Of a stretch of 64,000 bases of DNA, positions 16,865 through 24,602 are shown piece after piece; the first letter of the stretch is position 1, and each line of letters starts with the position of its first letter. The notes beneath the pieces are model-generated. The model was not told the DNA's origin. It saw only the letters and a program-made list of their open reading frames with translations, and made no database searches. The stretch is taken from positions 53,203-117,202 of the forward strand of contig NZ_LGUR01000184.1 of assembly GCF_001270495.1 (NCBI RefSeq), in the 5' to 3' direction. Position numbers and translations under genes: made by a program. Source of the DNA: Streptomyces viridochromogenes. Its GTDB lineage: Bacteria; Actinomycetota; Actinomycetes; Streptomycetales; Streptomycetaceae.

Positions 16865-17527
16865 ATGACGACCCGCCCGACCGTCCGCGTCGTCCTGGCC
16901 GACGACGAGCGCATGGTGCGCACCGCCCTGCGCGCCATCCTCTCCGTCGAGCCGGACCTGGAAGTGGTCGGCGAGGCGGCCACCGGGGCCGAGGCGGTGT
17001 CCGTCGTGCGGGAGCTGCGGCCCGACGTGGTCCTGATGGACGTCCGCATGCCGGAGATCGACGGCATCCGGGCCACCGAGCAGATCCTCGCCACGCTCGA
17101 CGAGCCGCCCCGGATCGTCGTCGTCACCACCTTCGAGAACGACTCCTACGTGTACGACGCCCTGCGCGCCGGGGCCGCCGGGTTCCTGCTGAAGCGGGCG
17201 GACGCCGACGCGCTCGTGCAGGCCGTGCGGCTGGTCTCGCACACCGACACCCTGCTGTTCCCGTCGGCCGTGCGCACCCTCGCGGCCGAGCACGCGCGCG
17301 CGTACCCCGCGCCGCCGGCCTGGGTGGCGAGGCTCACATGCCGGGAGAGCGAGGTGCTGCGGCTGATGGCGGAGGGGCTGACCAACGCGGAGATCGCGCG
17401 GCGGATGGAGGTCGGCCCGGCCACCGTGAAGTCGCATGTGGCGGCGATCCTCGCGAAGACCGGCACCCGGGACCGCACACAGGCCGTGATCGCCGCGTAC
17501 GAGGCGGGCTTCATGAACGCTCGATGA
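16865..17527 (+). CDS. LuxR/NarL-family response regulator
   Basis: The 220-residue protein has a receiver domain (acidic pair DD at 13-14, phospho-acceptor Asp59 in VVLMDVRMPEIDG, conserved Lys in FLLKRADAD) and a C-terminal LuxR helix-turn-helix (LTCRESEVLRLMAEGLTNAE, then ATVKSHVAAILAKTG). It is the partner of the kinase encoded just upstream. The targets are not evident from the sequence. The penicillin-binding protein gene 55 bp downstream could be one. Confidence 0.92.
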   Translation: MTTRPTVRVVLADDERMVRTALRAILSVEPDLEVVGEAATGAEAVSVVRELRPDVVLMDVRMPEIDGIRATEQILATLDEPPRIVVVTTFENDSYVYDALRAGAAGFLLKRADADALVQAVRLVSHTDTLLFPSAVRTLAAEHARAYPAPPAWVARLTCRESEVLRLMAEGLTNAEIARRMEVGPATVKSHVAAILAKTGTRDRTQAVIAAYEAGFMNAR

Positions 17528-17582
17528 GAAAGCGGGGCGCAAGGGAACGATCGCCCCCATCCCGATCGTCCTTCGGAGTGGG

Positions 17583-19028
17583 ATGAACAAGACGATCAGG
17601 CGGGCGTCCGTCTTCGCGCTGCTGCTGGTGTTCGCTCTGCTGGTCAGGGCGACCTGGGTGCAGTTCTACGAAGGCCAGGCGCTCGCGGACGACAAGGAAA
17701 ACCGGCGGAACACGATCGCGCTGTACAGCGAGCCGCTCGGCAACATCATCGTGGGCGGCAAGGCCATCACCGGCTCGGCGCGGACGAAGAGCGGTGACCT
17801 CGCGTACAAGCGGACGTACACGGACGGCGCGCTGTACTCGGCGGTCACCGGCTACAGCTCGCAGGCGTTCGGGGCGACGCAGTTGGAGGGGGTCTACCAG
17901 GATCTGCTCGACGGGACGGACACCCGCCTGAAGAGCGTGCTGGACACCGTCACCAACAAGCGGTCCGACCCGGGCAACGTGATCACGACGATCGACCCGG
18001 ACGTGCAGAAGGCGGCGTACGACGCGCTCGGCGACAACAAGGGCGCCGCGGTCGCGATCGACCCCACCACCGGGAAGATCCTGGCGGTCGCCTCCACTCC
18101 GTCGTACGACCCGTCGCGGATCACCACGGGCGACGGGGACGCCTGGAAGCAGTTGACCAAGGACGCCGACAAGCCGATGACGAACCGCGCGCTGCGCCAG
18201 CCGCTGCCGCCGGGTTCGACGTTCAAGCTGGTCGTGGCGGCGGCCGCGCTGGAGGACGGCCTGTACTCGTCGGTGGACGAGCGGACGGACAGCCCGAACC
18301 CGTACCCGCTGCCGCAGTCGAGCGACAAGCTGGATAACGAGAACCCGTCCGCCCCGTGCGAGAACGCCTCGATCCGGGTGGCGCTGCAGTACTCGTGCAA
18401 CAACGTCTTCGGGAGCATGGCCGTCGCCCTGGGTCAGGACAAGGTCCGGGAGATGGCCGAGAAGTTCGGCTTCAACGACAAGGAGCAGGACGTGCCGGTG
18501 CGGGCGTACACCAGCGTGTACCCCTCCGACATGGACGACGCGTCGACCGCCCTGACCGGCATCGGCCAGTTCGACGTCACCGCCACCCCGCTCCAGATGG
18601 CCATGGTGTCGGCCGCCATAGCCAACGGCGGCAAGCTGGTCTCGCCGCACATGGTGTCCCAGATCACCGACGGCGGCGGCGACGTCCTGGAGAACTACGA
18701 CGACGACGCCGACACCAAGGAGATCGTCAGCTCCGACACGGCCGAGCAGCTCCAGTCGGCGATGCAGACGGTCGTCGAGAAGGGCACGGGCACGAACGCC
18801 CAGATCTCGGGCGCGACGGTCGGCGGCAAGACGGGCACGGCCCAGCACGGCGAGAACAACAGCAAGACGCCGTACGCCTGGTTCACGTCCTACGGAAAGA
18901 CCGACGGCAAGGAGGTCGCCGTGGCGGTGATCGTGGAGCAGTCGAACGCGGAGCGGTCGGAGGTCAGCGGTAACGGGCTGGCCGCCCCCGTGGCCAGGAA
19001 GATGATGGAGGCGGCACTCAAGAACTGA
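17583..19028 (+). CDS. Class B penicillin-binding protein (transpeptidase)
   Basis: The 481-residue protein has one N-terminal membrane anchor (residues 9-24) and a penicillin-binding transpeptidase domain with all three active-site motifs: STFK with nucleophile Ser212 and Lys215, SCN at 271-273, and KTG at 416-418. Class B PBPs cross-link peptidoglycan outside the membrane. In length and layout it is like the PbpA/FtsI-like proteins that Streptomyces carries in several copies. No FtsW/RodA-type partner lies beside it. Its stop is 12 bp from that of the convergent permease gene. Confidence 0.92.
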   Translation: MNKTIRRASVFALLLVFALLVRATWVQFYEGQALADDKENRRNTIALYSEPLGNIIVGGKAITGSARTKSGDLAYKRTYTDGALYSAVTGYSSQAFGATQLEGVYQDLLDGTDTRLKSVLDTVTNKRSDPGNVITTIDPDVQKAAYDALGDNKGAAVAIDPTTGKILAVASTPSYDPSRITTGDGDAWKQLTKDADKPMTNRALRQPLPPGSTFKLVVAAAALEDGLYSSVDERTDSPNPYPLPQSSDKLDNENPSAPCENASIRVALQYSCNNVFGSMAVALGQDKVREMAEKFGFNDKEQDVPVRAYTSVYPSDMDDASTALTGIGQFDVTATPLQMAMVSAAIANGGKLVSPHMVSQITDGGGDVLENYDDDADTKEIVSSDTAEQLQSAMQTVVEKGTGTNAQISGATVGGKTGTAQHGENNSKTPYAWFTSYGKTDGKEVAVAVIVEQSNAERSEVSGNGLAAPVARKMMEAALKN

Positions 19029-19040
19029 CGGACCAGGGAC

Positions 19041-20492
19041 CTACTTGACGCCCAGGATCTGCTCGATCGGGTTGATGGCGAAGTACACCAGGAACAGAAC
19101 CGAGGTTCCCCACAGCAGCCAGTGGATCTCCTTCGCCTTCCCCAGCACGGTCTTGATCACCACGTAGGCGACGAAGCCCGCCCCGATGCCGTTGGTGATC
19201 GAGTACGTGAACGGCATGACCGCGATGGTGAGGAACGCCGGGATGGCGATCTCGTACTTGTCCCAGTCGATGTGCTTGACCTGGGTCATCATCAGGAAGC
19301 CGACGGCGACCAGGGCGGGCGCCGCCGCCTGGAGCGGGACGATCGTGAGCAGCGGGGTCAGGAAGAGGGCCAGGGCGAACATGCCGCCGGTGACCAGGTT
19401 GGAGAAGCCCGTGCGCGCGCCCTCGCCCACGCCCGCCGCCGACTCGATGTAGGAGGTCGCGGAGGACGACGAGGCCGCACCGCCGGCGGCCGCGGCGACG
19501 CCGTCGATCAGCAGCACCCGGCCGAGGTTGGGCACCTTGCCCTGCTCGTCGAGGAGACCGGCTTCGGCGCTGATGCCGACGACCGTGCCCATGGTGTCGA
19601 AGAAGTCGGACAGGACCAGCGTGAAGATCAGCAGGACGACGGTGATGGCGGTGGTCTCGCCGAACGCGCCGAACAGGCTGAAGTCGCCGATCAGTCCGAA
19701 GTCGGGGGTGTCGACCAGCTTGTCGGGCCAGGCGGGTGTGGTCAGGCCCCAGACCTTGATGTCTGCGATGGAGTTGATGATCATCGCGACGACCGTCATG
19801 GTCACGATGCTGATCAGGATGGCGCCCTTCACCTTGCGGGCGAGCAGCGCGATGGTCAGCAGAACTCCGAGGCAGAAGACGAGGATCGGCCACCCGGTGA
19901 GGGTGCCGGTGCCGCCGAGCTGAACCGGGACGGTGGTGTTCGCGGCGTCCGGGATGCGGGTGACGAATCCGGCGTCGACGAAGCCGATGAAGGCGATGAA
20001 CAGCCCGATTCCGACGCTGATCGCCTGCTTGAGCGGTTGCGGGATGGCGTGCATGACGGCCTCGCGCAGACCGGTGAGCACGAGCACGCAGATCAGCAGG
20101 CCTTCGAGGACGACCAGGCCCATCGCGTCGTCCCAGGACATCAACGGCGCGATCTGGAAGGCGACCACGGCGTTCAGCCCGAGCCCGGCGGCGAGCGCGA
20201 GTGGGAGGTTGCCGCCGACACCCATGATGATCGTCATGACCGCGGCCACCAGGGCGGTGGCGGTGGTGAGTTGGACGGCGTCCAGCTGGTGGCCGAACTT
20301 GTCCTTCGCGCTGCCGAGGATGATGGGATTCAGGACAAGGATGTAGGCCATCGTGAAGAACGTGGCGAAGCCGCCGCGTATCTCACGGGCGAAGGTGGAG
20401 CCCCGATCGGAGATCTTGAAGTACCGGTCGACGCTGTTCACGCCTGGTGGCGGCGCGCTTGACCGGTCGGCCACCTTCTGGGTCTCGGACAT
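19041..20492 (-). CDS. NCS2-family purine permease (AzgA-like)
   Basis: The 483-residue protein has about 12-14 membrane segments and matches the AzgA-like branch of the NCS2 family: FATFFTMAYILVLNPIILG near the N-terminus, GMGVGGNLPLALAAGLGLNA-like signature (residues of GVGGNLPLALAAGLGLNAVV), and the SSATSYIESAAGVGEGARTG block. Members take up adenine, guanine or hypoxanthine with protons. The start ATG at 20492 follows AAGGAG. It is divergent from the sigma factor gene. An upstream inverted repeat at 20622-20643 may be its operator. Confidence 0.9.
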   Translation of the reverse strand: MSETQKVADRSSAPPPGVNSVDRYFKISDRGSTFAREIRGGFATFFTMAYILVLNPIILGSAKDKFGHQLDAVQLTTATALVAAVMTIIMGVGGNLPLALAAGLGLNAVVAFQIAPLMSWDDAMGLVVLEGLLICVLVLTGLREAVMHAIPQPLKQAISVGIGLFIAFIGFVDAGFVTRIPDAANTTVPVQLGGTGTLTGWPILVFCLGVLLTIALLARKVKGAILISIVTMTVVAMIINSIADIKVWGLTTPAWPDKLVDTPDFGLIGDFSLFGAFGETTAITVVLLIFTLVLSDFFDTMGTVVGISAEAGLLDEQGKVPNLGRVLLIDGVAAAAGGAASSSSATSYIESAAGVGEGARTGFSNLVTGGMFALALFLTPLLTIVPLQAAAPALVAVGFLMMTQVKHIDWDKYEIAIPAFLTIAVMPFTYSITNGIGAGFVAYVVIKTVLGKAKEIHWLLWGTSVLFLVYFAINPIEQILGVK

Positions 20493-20621
20493 GGCGTGTT
20501 GCTCCTTGCTGCCTGATGGATCGGTGTGCGGATGCTGGCTGGATTGTTCCCGCGTTGAACGTGATTCAGGTTTTCTCCGTGTTACGGAATCAGTGCGGTT
20601 AACGTGCGACGTATCACACGG

Positions 20622-20643
20622 CGTTCGAAGTCCCGTACGAACG
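20622..20643. promoter_or_regulatory. Inverted repeat between the permease and sigma factor genes
   Basis: CGTTCG (20622-20627) and CGAACG (20638-20643) form a perfect 6-bp inverted repeat with a 10-bp spacer. It lies in the 261-bp divergent region, 130 bp upstream of the permease start and 110 bp upstream of the sigma factor start. Which gene it serves is unclear. Confidence 0.4.
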
Positions 20644-20753
20644 GAGCATTCGATCACTGCTACGCTTCCGGACCTCGCCGGATGATCTCCAAATGATCAC
20701 CCGAGGCGCACATGTCATTCACATGCCACTCTCAGGCAGGAGGAGAGTCGCCC

Positions 20754-21323
20754 GTGGGCACAGTCGTCGACGACGCCGCCTCCGTGGAGTTCCACGCCTT
20801 CTTCGAGCGCCACTATGCCGAACTCTCCCGCCTGGCCCATCTGTTGACGGGCGAGGCCGACGCCGCCGACGATCTGGCGGCGGACGCGCTCCTCGCGCTG
20901 TGGCACCGCTGGGACCGGGTCCGTGCGGCCGACCACCCGGTGGCGTACGCGCGCGGCGTCGTCGCCAACCTGGCCCGCACCAGGATCCGCAGTGCGGTCC
21001 GGGAGCGGCGGCGGGTCGCCCTGTTCTGGTCACAGGGTGAGGAGAAGGCCGAGAACCCGGACGTCGCGGGGGTCGTCGACGTCCAGGGGGCGTTGCGTAG
21101 ACTTCCGTTCCGCAAACGCGCCTGTGTGGTCCTGCGGCATGCGTTCGACCTCTCCGAGAAGGACACCGCGCTCGCCCTGGGCATATCGGTCGGTACGGTG
21201 AAGAGCCAGACCTCGAAGGGGATGGCCGAACTGCAACGGCTGCTCGGGACGCAGGGCGCTCCGCTCAAGGTGCACGCGGCGGCGATGGCCCGCACCGGGG
21301 ACGCCGGAGGAAGGAACCGATGA
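20754..21323 (+). CDS. ECF-type RNA polymerase sigma factor, SigE family
   Basis: The 189-residue protein has region 2 (FHAFFERHYAELSRLAHLLTG, then ALWHRWDRVRAADHPVAYAR) and region 4 (LPFRKRACVVLRHAFDLSEK, ALGISVGTVKSQTSKGMAEL) of SigE-family ECF sigma factors. GTG at 20754 follows AGGAGG at 9 bp. Its stop overlaps the ATG of the next gene (ATGA), which encodes a membrane protein with an extracellular domain, and a PL3 pectate lyase follows. The PL3 and PL9 promoters share a GGCAACC-N15-GCGACC motif of ECF form, so it probably directs pectinase transcription. That link is inferred from position and motif. Confidence 0.88.
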   Translation: MGTVVDDAASVEFHAFFERHYAELSRLAHLLTGEADAADDLAADALLALWHRWDRVRAADHPVAYARGVVANLARTRIRSAVRERRRVALFWSQGEEKAENPDVAGVVDVQGALRRLPFRKRACVVLRHAFDLSEKDTALALGISVGTVKSQTSKGMAELQRLLGTQGAPLKVHAAAMARTGDAGGRNR

Positions 21324-22174
21324 TGCGGCGGGACGTGCACGACGAACTGCGCGCCCGGCTGCATGAGGCGGCCGAGGCGCACGAACCCCACCGCGAACGG
21401 ATCCTGGCCCGGATCGAGCGCGGCATGGCCGATCCGTCCGGGCAGCGCCCCGACCACCGCGCGACCCGTCCGCCCGTATACGGCTGGGCCCGGGTGGTGA
21501 CCGCCACGGCCGCGGTCGCCGGTGTGCTCGCGGTCGGCGGCTACGCGGTGGCGTCCGCCGTGAAGGGGGACACCCCGCAGCAGACGGTGGCCACGTCGCC
21601 GACGCCCGCCCCGTCCCCGGACGCCACGAGCCGTCCCCCGGCCCCGCCGGCGGACCCGGCCCCCGAGGACCCACCGGAGTCCCGCGAGACGGCCAAGGCG
21701 CCGACACGGCAGCCGACCGCCACCGCCGCGCCGCCCGCCGCCCGGGGCGAGAAGGACGGCCCGCTGTGGTCGGACGGGTCGGTCGACCCGCACAGCAACG
21801 ACTTCTGGGCGCAGAGCAACCTGACCCTGAAGACGAGCGAGCACCTCACCGCGCTCACCGTCCAGCTGAAGGTCGCGCAGACCGGCGGGGTCACCTCGAC
21901 CGGCGCCTGGCGCTCACTGCCCGAGGACGACTTCACCCTCACGGTCGAGGAGAAGGACGGCTTCCTCGTCTACACCTGGGTGCTCAAGGAGGGCCGTACG
22001 GTCCGCGAGGGCGAGTGGGTCTTCGCGGGGCAGTACGACCATGAGCGCGGCGGCCGGGACGCGAAGGACGACAGCTATGCGATGACGGCCACAGCGGGCG
22101 GCGAACAGCTGTCCGTGGCGGGCGACTTCGCGCCGCACGACGACAACGACTCGGCAGCCGACGGGGATTCGTAA
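21320..22174 (+). CDS. Single-pass membrane protein, probable anti-sigma partner
   Basis: The 284-residue protein has a charged cytoplasmic N-terminus (1-50), one membrane segment (about 56-78), a Pro/Thr/Ala-rich linker (84-145) and a folded-looking extracellular domain (about 148-275, with WSDGSVDPHSNDFWAQSNLT). This is the layout of a membrane-bound regulator of an ECF sigma factor, and translational coupling to the sigma gene supports that role. No ZAS-type anti-sigma zinc motif is seen, so the function is inferred. The extracellular domain could sense the wall or a polysaccharide. Confidence 0.7.
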   Translation: MMRRDVHDELRARLHEAAEAHEPHRERILARIERGMADPSGQRPDHRATRPPVYGWARVVTATAAVAGVLAVGGYAVASAVKGDTPQQTVATSPTPAPSPDATSRPPAPPADPAPEDPPESRETAKAPTRQPTATAAPPAARGEKDGPLWSDGSVDPHSNDFWAQSNLTLKTSEHLTALTVQLKVAQTGGVTSTGAWRSLPEDDFTLTVEEKDGFLVYTWVLKEGRTVREGEWVFAGQYDHERGGRDAKDDSYAMTATAGGEQLSVAGDFAPHDDNDSAADGDS

Positions 22175-22191
22175 AGAGGATCCGGAGGACC

Positions 22192-22219
22192 GGCAACCCT
22201 TTCCTCACGCGTGGCGACC
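22192..22219 (+). promoter_or_regulatory. Probable ECF sigma promoter of the PL3 pectate lyase gene
   Basis: GGCAACC (22192-22198) is followed after exactly 15 bp by GCGACC (22214-22219), 39 bp before the ATG. The same pair with the same spacing precedes the divergent PL9 gene. The -35 half has the AAC core typical of ECF promoters. Confidence 0.6.
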
Positions 22220-22258
22220 AGGAGACGCAAGGATCCCCTCCACGCAAGGAACCGGTTC

Positions 22259-23092
22259 ATGACAGCACAGACCGAACAGCGCGTCCGGCACCGCCGCAAG
22301 GTCACCAAGCGGCGGGCACTCGTCGCCGGAGTCTGCGCCCTCGGCGTCACCGGCGCGGCCATCGTCACGACCACGTCGTTACTGTCGTCGGCCAGCGCGG
22401 CCGCGTCCTGGCCGACGCCCACCGACAGCAAGCCGGTGTCGAAGACGATCCCGGTGTCGGGCACGTACGACGGCAAGCTCGCGAAGTTCTACGGCTCCGG
22501 CGACCTGGGCGGCAGCGGTCAGGAGGAGGGCCAGGACCCGATCTTCGAACTGGCCGACGGCGCGGTCCTCAAGAACGTCATCATCGGCACCCCGGCTGCC
22601 GACGGCGTCCACTGCAAGGGCTCCTGCACGCTCCAGAACGTGTGGTGGCTGGACGTCGGTGAGGACGCCGCGACCTTCAAGGGCAAGTCGTCGTCGGCCG
22701 TGTACACGGTGTACGGCGGCGGCGCGAGGAACGCCGACGACAAGGTGCTCCAGTTCAACGGCGCGGGGAAGCTGGTCGTCTCCAGGTTCCAGGCGGAGAA
22801 GTTCGGCAAGCTGGTGCGCAGTTGCGGCAACTGCTCCACGCAGTACAAGCGCTCGATCATCATCAACGACGTGGACGTCACCGCGCCCGGCAACTCGATC
22901 GTCGGCGTCAACTCCAACTACGGCGACACGGCCGCGCTGCGCAAGATCCGCGTCCACGGCGACAGCGGAAAGAAGATCAAGACCTGCACGCGCTTCGAGG
23001 GCAACAGCAACGGCAAGGAGCCGAAGGAGCTCGGCAGCGGCCCGGATGGAACCGCTTGCCGGTTCTCGTCATCTGACATCACGTACCAGTGA
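22259..23092 (+). CDS. Secreted pectate lyase, family PL3
   Basis: The 277-residue protein has a signal peptide (KRRALVAGVCALGVTGAAIV, with a KRR that may be a Tat motif) and a PL3 catalytic domain: DGAVLKNVIIGTPAADGVHC, KGSCTLQNVWWLDVGEDAAT, and the GVNSNYGDTAALRKIRV stretch. PL3 enzymes cut polygalacturonate by beta-elimination and need calcium. The ATG at 22259 follows AAGGA at 8 bp. It lies 84 bp after the putative anti-sigma gene, with its own ECF-like promoter, and ends at a perfect bidirectional hairpin. Confidence 0.92.
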   Translation: MTAQTEQRVRHRRKVTKRRALVAGVCALGVTGAAIVTTTSLLSSASAAASWPTPTDSKPVSKTIPVSGTYDGKLAKFYGSGDLGGSGQEEGQDPIFELADGAVLKNVIIGTPAADGVHCKGSCTLQNVWWLDVGEDAATFKGKSSSAVYTVYGGGARNADDKVLQFNGAGKLVVSRFQAEKFGKLVRSCGNCSTQYKRSIIINDVDVTAPGNSIVGVNSNYGDTAALRKIRVHGDSGKKIKTCTRFEGNSNGKEPKELGSGPDGTACRFSSSDITYQ

Positions 23093-23162
23093 TCGAGGTC
23101 CCGTACCAGGGATCGGGCCCCAGGGACCTGCTGATCTGAGCCCCCCTCGGTCAGCAGAACAG

Positions 23163-23194
23163 AACGCCCCGCCGGTGACGACCGGCGGGGCGTT
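23163..23194. terminator. Bidirectional terminator between convergent lyase genes
   Basis: A perfect 14-bp stem (AACGCCCCGCCGGT, 23163-23176, and its complement at 23181-23194) around a GACG loop sits between the ends of the PL3 and PL9 genes, 18 bp from the PL9 stop. On both strands it is flanked by A or T bases (AA before, TT after). Confidence 0.85.
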
Positions 23195-23211
23195 CGCTCT
23201 TGTCCCCACGG

Positions 23212-24366
23212 TCAGTTCATCGTCGAGCCGATGGTCGTGGAGCCCGTCGTCAGGAAGGTCGTGGCGGGCAGCGAGCCGTCCGCCTTACGAGCCCCGTACG
23301 CGGTTGCCGCGTCCTTCGACCTGAAGGCCGGGGTCGGGACACCGGCGTCCCAGTTGTTCGCCGCGTTCACCGTGGACGCCCCGGCCTTGGACAGCCCCTT
23401 CTTGTTGCTCACGGCGAGGTTCCGGGCCAGTCGCGCCTTGCCGGTGGCGAAGTAGAAGCCGGTCTCGGCGTTGGCGTACGCGGTGTTGCGGTTCAGGGCG
23501 ATCGCCCCGGTGTTGGAGTTCTCGGTGAAGCCGTGCAGGGTGTTGTCCCAGGCCGCGTTGTTGTTGACAGCGTGGGCCACCGAGGCGCCCCCGCCGCCGA
23601 GCTTGAACCCGTTCCCGTTGCCCTCGAAGGCAGAGTCGCTCCACCGGTTCTTGCCGTTGCCGAAGGCCCAGGTGTGCTCGATGGTGACCGGCGAGGAGAA
23701 CTGCCACAGGTCGAGCCCGTCGTCCGAATTGTTGTACAGGCGCGCCCCGGTGATCCGGTTCCCCGTGCCGGAGCCGAACTTCACGGCGATCCCGTCGGCG
23801 TTCTGGCCATGGCCGGCCGGGTCGTAGTTGCCGTAACTGTCCAGGTTCTGCACGAGGTTGTTCGTGGTGCCGTCGCCGCGCAGGGTGAAGCCGGAGTCGC
23901 CGTTGTCCGCGGTGACGAGGTTCTTGAAGACGCCGCCGACGGAGGACGTGGCGACGAAGCCCTGGGCCGGGGAGTTGACGAAGGTGAGGTCCTGGACGGT
24001 CCAGTAGTCGCCGTAGATGCCGGCCAGCCAGGACCCGGCGGGCAGCTTGGACCCGTCGATCCGCACCTTCTCACCGCCGTACGCCCGCAGCGTGATCCGG
24101 GCCGAACCCGTGCCGTTCGCCGTGGACTTGAGGGTCGCGGACGGGGTGTACGTGCCGCCGCGGACCTGGATCGTCGTACCGGCGGCCGCGTTCTTGACGG
24201 CCGACTCCAGCTGGGCGGTGCTGGACACGGTGACCGTCGCGGCGGCGGCCTGGGCGCCGCCGTTGGAGAGGCCGAGGTAGACGCCGCCCGCTCCGGAGGC
24301 GACGGCGACCGCCGCGGCGATGGAGAGCGTACGAGCCCTGCGGTGACGGCCGGTGCTCAAGCGCAC
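23212..24366 (-). CDS. Secreted pectate lyase, family PL9, first copy
   Basis: The 384-residue protein has an N-terminal signal segment (HRRARTLSIAAAVAVASGAG) and a right-handed beta-helix of PL9 type: IQVRGGTYTPSATLKSTANG at the N-cap, NADGIAVKFGSGTGNRITGA, then LYNNSDDGLDLWQFSSPVTI, which holds the calcium-binding acidic cluster. The sequence parallels that of the gene at 26812-27924 over its whole length (both end LPATTFLTTGSTTIG..M), so the pair arose by duplication. GTG at 24366 follows AAGGA at 8 bp. An ECF-like promoter lies at 24439-24466. It acts outside the cell on polygalacturonate. Confidence 0.9.
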   Translation of the reverse strand: MRLSTGRHRRARTLSIAAAVAVASGAGGVYLGLSNGGAQAAAATVTVSSTAQLESAVKNAAAGTTIQVRGGTYTPSATLKSTANGTGSARITLRAYGGEKVRIDGSKLPAGSWLAGIYGDYWTVQDLTFVNSPAQGFVATSSVGGVFKNLVTADNGDSGFTLRGDGTTNNLVQNLDSYGNYDPAGHGQNADGIAVKFGSGTGNRITGARLYNNSDDGLDLWQFSSPVTIEHTWAFGNGKNRWSDSAFEGNGNGFKLGGGGASVAHAVNNNAAWDNTLHGFTENSNTGAIALNRNTAYANAETGFYFATGKARLARNLAVSNKKGLSKAGASTVNAANNWDAGVPTPAFRSKDAATAYGARKADGSLPATTFLTTGSTTIGSTMN

Positions 24367-24438
24367 GGGTGGTTCCTTTCCTGGGCCAGTGGGGACGAAG
24401 CGGGCCGGAGGGGCCGCCCCGGCCCGCTTCTGAGATCC

Positions 24439-24466
24439 GGTCGCCGCCATGCCCGGGAAGGTTGCC
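24439..24466 (-). promoter_or_regulatory. Probable ECF sigma promoter of the first PL9 gene
   Basis: On the minus strand GGCAACC (24466-24460) and GCGACC (24444-24439) are 15 bp apart, the same as in the PL3 promoter. The GTG start lies 72 bp downstream. Confidence 0.6.
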
Positions 24467-24475
24467 GCGCCGCAC

Positions 24476-24496
24476 CGAAAGCCACCGAAACTTTCG
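24476..24496. promoter_or_regulatory. CGAAACTTTCG palindrome between the divergent PL9 and GH43 genes
   Basis: CGAAACTTTCG (24486-24496) is a perfect palindrome around a central C. It is preceded by a second ACCGAAA, so CGAAAG at 24476-24481 also pairs with CTTTCG at 24491-24496. GAAA-N-TTTC palindromes are known upstream of Streptomyces xylanase genes, so this may be a hemicellulase or arabinanase operator. Confidence 0.5.
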
Positions 24497-24602
24497 CCCG
24501 GCCCTCATCTCGCACGCACCGATTGACGTGCTGTTTCCCACTGGTGAGACTCCGAAGGCGCACACGACCAAACAGGAACCCCCACACCCACACAGGAGTG
24601 AC

